Positions 26,003 to 38,149 of a DNA stretch of 64,000 nt are shown piece after piece (position 1 is the stretch's first letter; the number at the start of each line of letters is the position of its first letter). The DNA is taken from the NCBI GenBank assembly GCA_036877525.1, contig JAZGTH010000074.1:5977501-6041500 (forward strand), in the 5' to 3' direction. Under the pieces are notes generated by a model. The model was not told where the DNA came from. It saw only the letters and a program-made list of their open reading frames with translations, and made no database searches. A program made the position numbers and the translations under genes. The stretch comes from Chromobotia macracanthus (taxonomy: Eukaryota > Chordata > Actinopteri > Cypriniformes > Botiidae).

Positions 26003-27104
26003 ACTTTAATTTGTAAGTAAACAGTTCCGGAATTCAGCAGTTACCAGAAATTTCTTGGGCTGTGCCAGTGTCAAAATAGTTTCAGTACATTGAATCATTT
26101 ATGTTCTGATTGTCATTTACTAAATCAAAAGCCATTTCAGTTGTTGGTCTTCAGAAATGAAGTACAAACTTATATTAAATAATAGCGCTGTACTTTCTAA
26201 CAGCTACAATGATCTGTATGCTAAACAAAACAAGTAATACCAGTAGGATGTAGTTCATGGCCTGTAATATAGCAATGTATTTGATTAATTCCTAATATTA
26301 TTAATGCACAACCTCAAAATCGTGTGGCAGGTAACTGAGTCATGAGTATCACAGTGTATAGTGGAGTCAAGACCGTTGTTAGTGCCTGAATATCATGTTC
26401 ATGTTCAAAACACTGATTCAGACCATAAAAACTAGGGAGAGGAGTGAGGCATAGCCTATGTGAAGCTGTAAGCTAATGAGGCTAATTAGTGAGGTGTTCC
26501 ATTTAACAGAGTTCCTAATGTGTCTCTGCCCTGGCAGTTGACATTGCATGGATTTTAACATTAATATCATATTTATTTAAATACATTTCAGTTAATTTAA
26601 AGCGCAAGCATTCTCTGTAGTAAATAGCTTTATGTGAAGCATAGCATGTCACACTGCAGGACTTTGCTGTCACTGCTTGAAATTTCATATCAACTTTTCG
26701 CCTGCTTTTGCTGCAGAATTTCATCATTTGCCTGTCATTCACAAACGTCTACAAATCCCTGGACCCTTTCATATTTGTTTATTAAAATGTGGGAGGAAAA
26801 CATGTACAGATTCTGTGTGGGCCAGCTCCTAAGATGGGATGGAATTCTAAAATGATTTCAATTTTTTTTTTTAGTCCAGATGTACAGTGAGTGAGTGTGT
26901 CAGGAATGATTAATAAATAAACCTTGTGAAAGAGTGGCCAATTCATACTTGTAATATACATTGAGTCATAATGCTGTTGTCATTTAAAGCACACTGTTAA
27001 AGAAAAATACAATACTGTTAAACAAAATACAAAAATGTGTGACATTTGAAAAGAGGAAAAGGCCAAAATATTTTAACTGTTGCACAGCTAATATACTTTT
27101 GTTT

Positions 27105-27265
27105 TGTAGCTCTAATGGGTAGATCATGGTGCTAGCAAGGTCATGGGTTTAATTCATATGTATGAATGCATATTAATGCACATACTGGTAATATGTACAC
27201 ATTAAATGCACAGAATGTAACTTGGTAAAAATCCACATTCCTTTGGCAGATGCTTTTATCCAGTG
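27105..27265 (+). mobile_element. tRNA-derived SINE relic
   Basis: An A-box-like start (gtagctctaatgggtaga) and a B-box-like ggtcatgggtttaattc (27139-27155) are followed by the typical unrelated body. This is the pattern of tRNA-derived SINEs common in cyprinid-type genomes. The end is diverged, and a reversed copy of the L2-like tail (tttggcagatgcttttatcc) follows at about 27242. Confidence 0.6.
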
Positions 27266-28179
27266 TAGGTGGATCCACTAGTTATTATATAAAGGGCTTC
27301 ACATACTTTTCAATGACCTTGATTTTTTTTATATTTGTTATGTATAGATCAGGCACTTACAAAGTAGTGTGGAATTGCCTTATCTATTTATTTATTTATC
27401 GACCTAGATGAAGGTCAGATATTATTAAAAGCATTCAAACAGAAATCCAAAGCATTGGAGATCAACAATATATATGCCTGACACATACACAGTAACTACT
27501 ATAATATAAATAATTACAGACTTCATAATACAGTATTTGATTCATTAAAATGTAACATACTTAGCCCATTGGATGTTAGCACATGTAGACCAACAATGTG
27601 CAGATACTGCTGCACATCACAGAACTTTGTTCACAGCCACTCTTACTGTGGGACACACCGCACTGGTTGACTTTGACTTTCTCTGGCCCTGTGACTGGAG
27701 GACACCAGGATGGGGCAGTGTGACAGTGAGGATGTTATCAAGGGCGAATGGTGCCCAAGGATCAAGTGAACAGATTGTCTGTGCATGTGCTAGGGACAAG
27801 CGGCATTTTAAATAGTTGGTCCAAAAAGGAAATGTGCCACCTCAAAGCCTCCACTTTACATGAAAGTTTGTCCTACAAACCTTCATGACTTTTCATGTGT
27901 TTACTCCACTCAATTTCCTTTCTTTTCTTTCTGGTAAATATTCAGAGTGTGCCCGCAAACAATCACACATGATCTGCCCTGCAGTCTGTTTACACAGCAG
28001 GCGAGATCCCAGTTTCAATGCGGCACATGGTTTGAAAAATGTAATTTGCAGTTTTGTTTGTTCCAAAGACACTGGCACATAAGCTGTTGTAAAATATTAG
28101 TTGCTGTGTTTCCCGTCTCAAATGTACAGTGCTCTTATAGTTAACCAAGTTTGCACCCTTCAGGGTGAGTGTACGTGAG

Positions 28180-28780
28180 TATGCAGAGTCCATCATCGGG
28201 TACATACGGGGTCATGACAGGCCAGGAGCGTTACACGTCCCCATGGGCTTCTGTTCTCCACCTCCTCTCATTCTCTCTTTCTCTCCTCCAATCATCCTTT
28301 CACAGCCCACAGTGGTATTAACACTCCCTAATCTCCCTGATGCTTGTGTGCTTTTCAGCCCACAGCCCCATTAGACTCCTCAGTCTGATTTCCCTGATGC
28401 ATCTACAAGCCCTGCTAAGTAAACAGGGTGGATTTGGGAGGCTGTCTAAGCAGGTGTTAACTCTTGTTCTGCTCTGACTCTGTGTTGGCATGTGAACAAT
28501 AACGGGCCACCGAACCAATGGACTCACACCAAAGGCTTTTCAGCGCCAGGGATCTCCCTCCGGTCAGGCACTCTTTGGGCCCTGGAAGGGGAGGCACTCT
28601 TTGGGGGTATTGTCTGGGCTCCTAAAGCCCCACACTCCATTCTGGAGTGTCCGGCGACATCACAAAGAGGAGGCGGGATTAGGCGCGGTTGGCCCTTGCC
28701 CCGGAGTCTCTTGGGATTATGCCTTATCCCGGAGGAACTTTGAGGGCCGAAATGAGCAGGAGAAAAAATCCCCACGGCCC
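28180..28780. promoter_or_regulatory. GC-richer block, possible conserved non-coding element
   Basis: This stretch has markedly higher GC and more CpG than its surroundings (for example gaggcgggattaggcgcgg near 28670). Open frames on both strands overlap and lack homology I can recognise. It may be a regulatory element within the former ulk4 intron. Composition is the only evidence. Confidence 0.25.
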
Positions 28781-29712
28781 TTGTGTGTTGCTTTTTGTCT
28801 TTATCTCAGTCTCAGGCTGTGAGGGGATTGTTGTTGTCTGGGCTAAGAACTGAAACTCCAAACTGTTCCCCTGATGGACAGGTTAAGCCTTTAACTGCAG
28901 CCCCTATTGTCTCTGAGGATGGGAATTTTTCCTGTTTTAACAGTTTTCCTGTTTTAACAGCTCTCCTACCAGTTATTACATCATTTCCAGTATGGGAATT
29001 TTAAGCATAGTTTTCTGCTGAAGCTGCTATTTCATTTGATTGAGGTTTGATTTTTCTAATCCACAGATGTGACCTTATCCTTGTCAAGACAAACAGTGTA
29101 ATTCTTCATTTTCTTCTCTTTTTTATAGCCTTTCTTTTTAATCTGAATGTAAAAAACGTGCATATCTACATGTGAATGACAAACCCATTTTTTTAGCCAT
29201 AATGTGGACTGGTATCTTACATTATGTATCCTAGTATGTCTACATAATACATTAAACAATTTAAATGAAAAAGGGGGAAAGCCAATTGGTCCTTTTTTAA
29301 ACCCCTCCCAATGCTGTTTCAATAGCACAACACTATATAAACTCTGAGACAAGAAATACCACCAAATGAATACGTTTTGACATAAATATAAGATGGATTC
29401 TCTGGACCTTTGCTATTGACTGTACATAGACAAACAGATTTGTAGTTTGGAGATTCATGAAGGATGTAGTTTCAAATTTCCCAAAAGCAACAGCAGAGCA
29501 AATGAAAGTCATAGAAGTATTTGTGTGAAGGGGAGAGTTTGGCTACTGCTCAGCTGATCAATAATTCAGTCTGCTCTGTCAAACTCTTATATAGACTCTG
29601 TTGCAGGTATATTGACAATTTTAAAAGAAACATTGCTAGATTTTTTCAATAACTCTTACAGGACTGACTATTTTTAGTTCACATTTTTAATACAAGTGTT
29701 TTATTGTTACAG

Positions 29713-29850
29713 TGTTCCTGTAGTTTATATTATAGAGCACTGCATTACCAGCACAAAGTTGTGTGTTTGATTCCCAGGGAATACAGGTACTGATTAAAAA
29801 AAATGTATATCTTAAATGCAAGTCTAACAAATGCATTAAATTTAAATGTA
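29713..29850 (+). mobile_element. tRNA-derived SINE relic (second copy)
   Basis: Gttcctgtagtttatattat, then a B-box-like gtgtgtttgattccc (29761-29775) and cagggaatacaggtactgat. It is the same family as the copy at 27105 but the body is better preserved. Confidence 0.65.
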
Positions 29851-29994
29851 TTGTGCACCTGAATGTTATGCTTTAGTAGGTTATTAAGTATTTACATTAA
29901 AACAATGTTTTAAATGGTCCTTTATTTGTTTGATCAGTTATTTTTTTTTAAAAAGTCTATACTATTATAATAAAATATAGTTATAAATGAAGTG

Positions 29995-30500
29995 CTGTAT
30001 GCTGTAATATTTTGTTGGACATGCTTTAGCTGTCATTACAGCACACATTTGTTGTGGCATTGTTTTGACAACCTTATGCAACCTCACAACATTGATTTCC
30101 ATCCAGAGTTGCATTCATTTTTGGCTAAGGACTTGTAAGTCAAAGTCTTGTCCAGCACATATTAAAGTCTTTTAATGGGGTTCAGGTCAGGACTCTGTGG
30201 TGGCTAATTCATGTGTGAAAATTAACAATCTCCTAAGTTGTTTACTTGATGCAGGCCAATTTGCCCCTTCTGAAACACAGTAACATCATTTCCATTAGCA
30301 AGGAAATTGTCCAACATGATTAAGAAATGAGAAACTGCAGGCAGCATAATTGAGGGTTAAACAATTTATGCCAGTTGAAACATATTAATCACTGAAATAG
30401 TGATCCAGTTGTAGACTCTTATGTATTTCCTTAAATCCAGATGGTCAGGCATTATCCTGCTGTAACCTGCTGTGTTTATGAGTTTTTGGTAGATGTTGGT
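29995..30500. mobile_element. dispersed teleost element, family not named
   Basis: Phrases such as gtcattacagcacacatttg, ttgtggcattgttttgacaa and ggggttcaggtcaggactct resemble a dispersed non-coding repeat I have seen in many teleost sequences. No reading frame is kept. It abuts pseudo-exon 6 of ulk4, where the acceptor is missing. Confidence 0.45.
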
Positions 30501-30515
30501 GTTTGCTGATGTGCT

Positions 30516-30716
30516 TTGATTAGTGTTTTGGTCCTATAGTTGGTGTGTAAGGACAGTGAGGTATATGAAAAGGCCACTTTCTGTGTCTCCCTGCTGGCTC
30601 ACCTGTATAGCAGAGATAGAGTTGAGCACCTGCAGCCAGAGGAACTGCTCAGCCTGACACAGGCATTATAGATGCACACTGAACCCAGACTGCTGCTCTG
30701 CGTGCTCAAATGCCTG
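30516..30716 (+). pseudogene. ulk4: ulk4 pseudo-exon 6 of 7 (two in-frame TAG, no acceptor)
   Basis: The frame from TTG at 30516 reads LISVLVL, then TAG (30537-30539), then LVCKDSEVYEKATFCVSLLA, then a second TAG at 30669-30671, then MHTEPRLLLCVLKCL up to donor ctg|gtgagt at 30717. It parallels ULK4 LISLLIPLLPNEDPEIFEV...KLLLRILRRM on both sides of each stop without a frame change, so both are nonsense substitutions. The two bases before 30516 are ct, not AG. The nearest AG (30522-30523) would give the wrong phase. Confidence 0.8.
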
Positions 30717-30993
30717 GTGAGTACATGCAAACAGTGATATGAGACCAGCGTGGTGGAGAAACTACAGAGAAACAGCAAATAGGGCATTTTTATGTTTGTT
30801 ATTTTTTAATGTTACCTTTCCAATATACACACATTGTTGCTTCTAAAGAATATGAGTAATGTCAAGCCGGGCATCAAATATAAGGAAACATGAAGCTGAA
30901 CTTTCTTCTGCTAAAAACCTGCTTCTGTAACAGCATTAGCTCGGTGTGATTTGTGTGTGTGGCAAATTGAAGTCTCTTTTTAATATTGGATAG

Positions 30994-31231
30994 GTTTTTG
31001 GCAGGCCGTGAACTGTGCTTCCTGTGCAGAGTGGGCTTGTGGGTCATTGAGAAGTTGGGCATATCCCCACCGGAGAAAAAGGGCAGCATCCAGCCCCTCA
31101 TGACTGTTGATGTAGTCTCTCTCTCTCTCACTCTTTCTCTCTTTCTTTCTCTCTCTCTCTCTTTCTCTCTATCTCTTTCTCTCTCACTCTTTATTTCTCT
31201 CTCTCAGTCCTCTTATCCATGTCTTTTTTGA
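30994..31231 (+). pseudogene. ulk4: ulk4 pseudo-exon 7 of 7, C-terminal exon
   Basis: An AG at 30992-30993 precedes FLAGRELCFLCRVGLWVIEK, followed by LGISPPEKKGSIQPLM, which matches ULK4 LLRALERLA...VAPLALEIL in spacing and hydrophobic positions. The homologous frame starts with one phase base, whereas the preceding exon ends in phase 0, so the junction is out of frame. The frame then runs into a CT microsatellite and stops only at 31229-31231, so the original stop codon appears lost or displaced. Confidence 0.55.
31116..31206. repeat. (CT)n-rich tract
   Basis: CT and CTTT units with a few interruptions, directly visible. It overlaps the end of the ulk4 C-terminal reading frame. Confidence 0.9.
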
Positions 31232-34200
31232 TTATGGTGGACTGTCCGATACCAGCAAAAACAAATATCTACATCATCAGTCTGAATGAAAATAACACAA
31301 TAGTTTACACTTTGTGAAAGTCAATGTGTCATTGATCATTTTTAATTATGACGGGTCAGACCATGAGAGTGACTATGAATTTTAAATTAGGATCCAGAAC
31401 CCCTGCCATAATTCATGTTTTCAGCAATCTGACATGATTAACGATAATTATTGATAAATCACAATTTGGGCAAAAAGAATTTAGGCGGACATTATGCAAA
31501 ATGATTGTTTCATTTGCACAATGCTATTAAAATCAACATGAAATCCAATAAACCCTATTTACTTTTTATATATATAGAGAAAATCTTCAGTCATTTCGTA
31601 TTGCCAGTCTATGGAGGATAAACATGTTTGTGTGGGTACAGTTGGGTAAATATGTGTTTGTAGAATACTGTTGATGTGGTATTGTAAATATATGATGATG
31701 CTCTGCCTATGGGAGTGTGTGTATAAAGTATGTGGCTCTTGCTTGGGCTGTGTTTGAATCAGTCTCTGGATGACTTCATCTGTGTTCAAACACTGCACAT
31801 ATTTGGAGAGGAGCTGTTGGCTTTGACAGACTCCAGAGAGAAGAGAGTGACTTCATCCAGATAAATCACACACACTGCCCAGCCACAAACTCATACTGAC
31901 ACTTCAGGAACATTCACTAATATAAAAGATACACACATTCTCACAAAACGATCCTTTTTTTGAGTTCCCATGATTTTGTTAAATTTTAAATTGTCAGTGA
32001 ATGTTTTGGTTTTCAGTCCTGGAAAAGTCACCAATTAATATTAAAAAATATTATAAAAAAATAAAATATAAGCTATAAATATACAATTATTAAAATCCTT
32101 AGTTATGGAAAATTATAGAAATATAAATTTTTCTTGTACTGTTCAGCTCTGAATGAAGTCATCAGTGAGATATTGTTTTTTGTCAATGTTGCCTATACGG
32201 AATGTTTTCCAGTTGAGTACTTAAATAAGACATGGAAATTAATTGGTCAAAAGGTGAAACAGAGCCTGTTATTAAAGTCTGTTACATTGATAGCATCCCT
32301 GATCTCTGAACTACATCAGTTTCTCATAATGTCAACAGACATCTAGCTGCTTTGAGTTTCAGATATCTCATACAACCTACCTTAATACTCCTTTATTTTT
32401 ATGGATCTCTTTTGGTGTGATGTGTCAGAGGATCAGTTCAGCATCTTGGCCTGTCGTATTATCACAGATCTGCAGGGGAAATAAAGAAATTATTTCTGCT
32501 TTGGTTATATATGTGTTTGTAATCGAGCACTCTTTTTGATTGAAGCCATTGAAATGGATCTGTTACATCACTGTTACTTTTAAACTGGAGCAGTAGCCCA
32601 GGGCTGATATCTCATCAACACATTCCTCTCTCACATGATCGAGTGTGTATCTGCTGAGGTCATAAACCAAAAATGAGATATGTCTGACTAATATATGTCA
32701 GTGCAAGTATCAGATTGTACAGTTGGCTTAAATTAGACACCAAACAGATTGAGCAGCAGAAAGTCTTTAGTGCAATCAGACCACATTTAGAAAAAATGTA
32801 AAGTTCATTAAAGAAAACAGAAGCTAGTGATATAGACAGCACCATTTAATCTGTCACACATATGTGCTTTCTCCCTGCCTCTCTCTCTCCCTTCTGTGAG
32901 TATAATGTGTATGTTTTTGCATCTCATGCGCTTGTGTTGACTCCGCACCTTCTCTCTTTTCATTGATCATCCACCTCTGCTTCTTCCCTGGATCTTCTTC
33001 CTCCATCACGAGCTATTATAGGCCTCATTAGTGTCAACGAGTCAGATCACAACACTTCTCCTGTTTTTAACACTTTCATCTGTCTGTCTCCTGCTGTCTC
33101 TGCCTGTCTCTCTGTCTCTCACCCAGAATTTACATGGAGATGTATACAACAGATTTTTGGTTTATTTTGTTTGCTGTTTGACTTGAGTTGTAAAGAGGAC
33201 ACTGTGTATGTAAGCAACTGAACTTGCATGTATAGTCTGTTGCGTGTTTAACAAAGCATGAGATTGAACGCAATTGTTCTATTGATCGAAATGTACGTGC
33301 AGGCGTCATAATTCTCACTCTTAGCAGAATGCTAGCCATGGCCAGGAATGTGCAATGTGGTTATATTGACTGCTCAAGTACTCAAAAGATAGATCAGCCA
33401 GGTATTTAGGGTGAGAATGAGGGTGATGGAGCAGGTTTCCTCTGCACTATTTTTTAACTAATTTTGACTAATGCATTTTTTCTTGCTGTTGTTTCAATGC
33501 TATCTTAAAGAATGGTCACATATCCAGTGTCCATGTATAATCGCTGTTCCTTCAACACAATCCTCAATCTGTTCCTTCAAACAGATCACAAGGTACAGCC
33601 AAAAATACCTCTTCCAGCATCAAACACTACTACACAGTGGTCATTTTGAGCAGTATGTGATCGGACAGTTCTCATTTAATTCGTTTTTTTAAATCATATA
33701 CCAGCAGCAATTGAACACTAATTATTTTATCCAGAAATTTGGCGAAAAAATCTAAAAACATCATGAGGGACCACCAGGCTGGTCAGCAAGAAACTGGACA
33801 TTAGTTACAATATTTAGCAAAGGTCAAAATAAAAAAAATAAAAATACAGTACAAAAAATACAATACAGGAATCAAAGACATACTATTTGGATGGGATCTG
33901 ATTTCTCAGGAGACCTCAGAGACATCTCGAAACATGAGGTAATTTTCTCCAGGGTCTGTGTGAGAAAAATTTTATCAGTGTTTGATTCGGCTGGGATTGA
34001 ATTTTACCTAACCTTCTTAGGGAATGCTGTTCTCATATAAACAGGCTTTAGACCGGGACCTGTCTGGCTCAAGTCTGTTGGCATCTGGGAAAGACTTCTC
34101 ACTGATTTTCCAGACACATGGAGGGGAAAGTAGTCTTGGGGATTTGTGTTTGTGCATATGCATTCACTGAAACATATCTGTTGTTTGTGTGTTTCAAAGT

Positions 34201-36239
34201 GTCCTCTTTGATTCATGACTTGCTGTCCCTATCCTAATTACACACGCGCTCCATCACTGCGGTGCTAATGGAATGACATGACCTGGTCACATTACTGCCC
34301 TCATCTGCTGTCTGCCTGCCAACACCACTGGAGATAAATCACCCTGCTGGGCGTTCCCTACACACACACACACCCATGCACATGCTTTGCCTGCATTTCT
34401 CTGATGTGTTGCAGTATGTGTGGTATTTTATTGTCATGTCTGATTCTACCTAATGATTCTGTCTGTAGAGAAAACTGGTGTGCTCTGATCTGTGTCAAGC
34501 ATGAGTAATTAGCTTCCTTCTCACAGGCAAACTACACTGTTCGTTTCTTGATAACCCTCTGCTTTTTGATATTGCTGCTTTATTTGTGAGTCTGTAGGAG
34601 TTTGATTCTTTTCATTTAAACTTTCTCTGACTCCCTGCATTACACCAATTAGTTGAGCTCAAAGCACTGATTTCTGGTGGTTGCTAAGGCAGTCATCTTT
34701 AACAGTATTGCATTTATGTTACAGACATGGGTGATACCTCAATTAGTTTAGCTTGTTGAGAAAAGATCTACTTTTACTATGTAGGCTTACTTCAAGAATG
34801 GACTAGAGCCATATCTAGCAAAACATTATAGAACGTTGATGTATAACATTATATAACATTATAGAAATGTAGGGATGGGCTGTTTTAACATGGGTAAACA
34901 ATAGCCTGCAAACCACCCTAACCATTACAGTAATGTGCTAAAAAAACACTCAGAAACCCTTTGGTAACCACACAACAACGTCATGGAAACCAACCACAGC
35001 ATTCTAGCATTGTGGTGATAACCAACTTTTGTTTTTTTAAGAAAATGTTTGAATCAGTTTAAGTTCAGCTATGCTATAAGATTCCCAAGGTGCCCATGTG
35101 GACAACATGAGTTTGAGTCTGGCATGCATCATTTCAAGATCCTTTTCCCCCACTGTTTCATGTCTTATCCCTATAGTCCTGTCAATAAAAAGTTCCAGAA
35201 AAGGCCAAAGAAAACAACAACATGATTCTCATCATTATGATTTTCGCCTCCCCCGCCAACACGATCCCTCACCCGGACCACAAGGACATGCGTGTGACTG
35301 CTGTTCTACATTCTCAATCAGTTCACCGAGCTGTGGTGGCAACGAAAGTGGCGAACGAGGAGACAGTGAGAGGCAGAGAAGGGACAGAGGTAGCGAGACA
35401 TTCCCTGAGATACACATCACACGGTGCTCTCAGGATAGCAGAATGTGGCAGTGTGTATCGAGCGCATGAATAATGCAGGGGAAGGAGCAGGACAGTGGTG
35501 CTAGTAGACGCTCGCACACAAACACATGCACACACTTTTGCACAGCAAGCTCCCACTCCTGGGACTCAGAGGCGTGCTCATTAGCTCTGCTGCGGCCACC
35601 CCTGCAGACTGAAGCCCCTCACAGCGTGACAGTAGCAACAATGGCCTCATCGCTCAGCCCAGCTGCGGCATGAAAGAGTATTGACCCAGGTATGCCGCCT
35701 CGGGCCACCAGCCCACACTCACAAACATGCATTTGCACACTCCTCCATGGGCAAAACTTGTTTTCGAAAGATGAACCGTTAGAGCTGGGTAGGCGCTGCT
35801 GGCCACAGACGAAGGTGTGAGCTGAATTGTCAATGAGGAGGGAAACAGGAAGGGGGAGTGACTTTGCTATGATTGACATGATCGCTCTGTTCAGCAGTTA
35901 TCTGCGATCATCTTTCCAGTGGCTTTATATGTGCATCTACTGTATGAGTTACTGTAGAGTTGTTAAATATAACCAGGCTTTGCAACTGCTGATCCATGTT
36001 CTTGTCATCTTTACATCTAACATCATGCAATCCCCTGATGGCTTAATCTTCAAAAGGCTCTACAAAATATATAGGGTGTAATGGTCCATCTCTTTATCAA
36101 TGAACCAAGGAGGGGACACATCACTTAGTTATGCTGGACTGACTTCTCACATCCAAATAAAGGCAGGAGTTCACATCTGTCTCTGGATCTCTTCCACATG
36201 TCTTCTACAACTCTTCTCCCATCTTCTACAGTCACAGTG

Positions 36240-36566
36240 CAGAGGTGTTTCCATCGCAAAGTTTAAAGTGACTTACTAGAACACTTGCTGTTTCTTCGTG
36301 CTGAAACAATCTTCAAACTTCCACCGTTCTGCTGAGACCATTACAACTTACAAAAAACTGCTGAAGTTGCAGATGTTTTGTGGGCTCTTAACTAACCCAT
36401 AACTATGTAAACAACAGACGCTTTCTATTCCCATTATACAGGAAAAAATCTCCTGTTAGTTTTGTACCACTCGTATTTGTCTGAACCAGCAGTTTTAAGG
36501 CACTGTGTATTTCCTAATTTGTACGTCGCTTTGGATACAAACATCTGTAAAATGATAAATGATATG
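36240..36566 (+). mobile_element. L2-clade LINE 3' end, truncated
   Basis: The frame around 36328-36402 reads SAETITTYKKLLKLQMFCGL, then LTNP and a stop, the C-terminus of an L2-type ORF2. The tail cgtcgctttggatacaaaca lies at 36524-36543. Structure and tail match the copy at 905-1237; the 5' part is missing or unrecognisable. Confidence 0.7.
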
Positions 36567-38149
36567 CTGATATGATGATAAATAAGTGCAGGGTAAATTT
36601 AAACCTTGTACTGTTAAGGAGAAACCCCAGCTATTCCTCCTGTATGTGAATAAATATAAGTTGCCAGCAATGGTGACAATTATATTATTGTTTCTCACTG
36701 ACCTTGTCCTAGTTTGGACAATTTTACTGGTTACCACACTGTCAATGTCACATTTGATATCCACCTCCACAGCAGCATAAACTATATTCCACCACCTTCT
36801 CTCCCTCTCTCTTGCTTTCTTCATCTTTATCTGTCCTCTGTCCCATCAATGCCATCTGCTCTGCATTGTGTCTGCAATAAAAACAATGCTCCTCATCTCT
36901 CTTATTATCGCAGTAGATTTGCATTATCTCACGCAATTATCAGCTCCAGAAATGTCTTACACATTAGGATTTGAGTGCTAGTGCACTGCATGCTACACAC
37001 TTGCCAAAAAGTTCCTTTTTCCCAGAGTTGAACTGAACACCAGCTCAGGTGTGTGAGCTGAGCCTTTTCCTGGAGTTTGAGCCAGTCTTAGTCTTACATC
37101 ATTAGTTAGGTGACTGGTCTATGGTGGTGAAATCTTTAGTATAGAACGAATGGTAAAGTTCCGTATTTCACTGCCAGGAACAGCAGGCATTTTTTTCAGT
37201 AAGGAAAAGCCAGGGATTATACAGGTTATGACATCAAAGACAATGTCAAGTTCAGTGTTAAACTGTTGAATCAAACACATAGCCTAGTGTAGCCAGATGT
37301 TTTACTAATAATAACTATGGTCTAGTTTACAATGGTGCTTTTTTTGGCAAAGTCACCCACTAGAAAGGAAGAAACCATCTGAATGGCCATCTGAATAAAA
37401 CCATCTGAATCTGAACAGTTTGATTATTGAAAATACTCAAATAATGACTTTGCAAATGATTGTACAGAAATAAAAGAAAAAATTAAGAAAATGTGTTTAG
37501 AGGTTTTATAATTCATAATTCATTATTGAATTTATTACTGGTTTATAATTTGTGTCCATCCAAAAATAAGAGCTAATTATTTCATAGACAAAGCAGAGTA
37601 TACAGTTGTGCTTGTGGATACTACCTTACTAATAAGTGACTTAGACTTGCTAATAAGTGCCTCTAGTGATTATTTCTTCTTTAAAAGGTCTCATTGTGTT
37701 AATGCAGTATCTTGTAAACACAGTCTGGCAGACCGTTAAAAAATGTGTTCTTCCTGATGTTTTGTGAAGCCAACTAGCCAGATTGAAGCTTGTCAGGTCA
37801 TGTGTTTTATGCAGTATGCATCAGATGGTTAGTGAACAGACTGTGGTGGTCCATGGGTGTGCCTTCTGAGATTGGAACTGCCTAACAACTAACATTTGTT
37901 TGATATAACAGGATCCTCATTTACGCAATTGTCCCTGTCTTTTAGTTATTCATTCTATTTCTGAATTGAGTTCTCCCTCTGAATTTGTCAAGCTGAAATG
38001 CTGTTGAGTTAAATCCGGTGTCACTCTCATATACACGACTCTAGCACCCCCGTTGCATTAAAAGGTGCCAGATTCTGAATAAATGTCATATTCTACACCC
38101 ACCCTCAATCATCACTTATTCTTTCTGCTTCATGCTATCCTGCAGCCTT

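Larger units (their letters stand above)
22825..30515 (+). other. ulk4 intron with SINEs and transposon relics
   Basis: No coding exon is recognised. It holds a GT microsatellite (25972-26000), two tRNA-derived SINE copies (27105-27265, 29713-29850), a TA/TTCT-rich MITE-like inverted region near 23550-23710, a GC-richer block (28180-28780) and a dispersed element (29995-30500) that runs up to the next pseudo-exon. Confidence 0.6.
344..31231 (+). pseudogene. ulk4: ulk4 C-terminal exons, decaying pseudogene (partial)
   Basis: ULK4 is a serine/threonine-kinase-like protein (generally regarded as a pseudokinase) with a long C-terminal ARM/HEAT region, linked to cilia and neuronal development. 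Only that C-terminal part falls in the window. Seven blocks align in order with the last ~270 residues of vertebrate ULK4 as I remember it: 344-432, 7213-7261, 12127-12229, 19166-19335, 22758-22824, 30516-30716 and 30994 onward. Blocks 2, 3 and 5 are open with good splice sites. Block 1 has a 1-base (mod 3) frameshift, block 4 has a TAG and two frameshifts, block 6 has two in-frame TAGs and no AG acceptor, and block 7 is out of phase with block 6. The adjacent beta-catenin gene is flawless over 2,343 coding bases, so general base-call error is an unlikely cause. The kinase domain and start lie upstream of the window. Alternative: local assembly errors limited to this region. Confidence 0.8.

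Noticed and set aside
344..31231. Functional ulk4 with stop-codon readthrough or frameshifting
   Set aside because: Several independent lesions of different kinds, including a missing splice acceptor, make programmed recoding implausible.
35098..35673. Cluster of open frames on both strands
   Set aside because: Composition-driven overlap in a GC-richer stretch; none has recognisable homology or splice sites.
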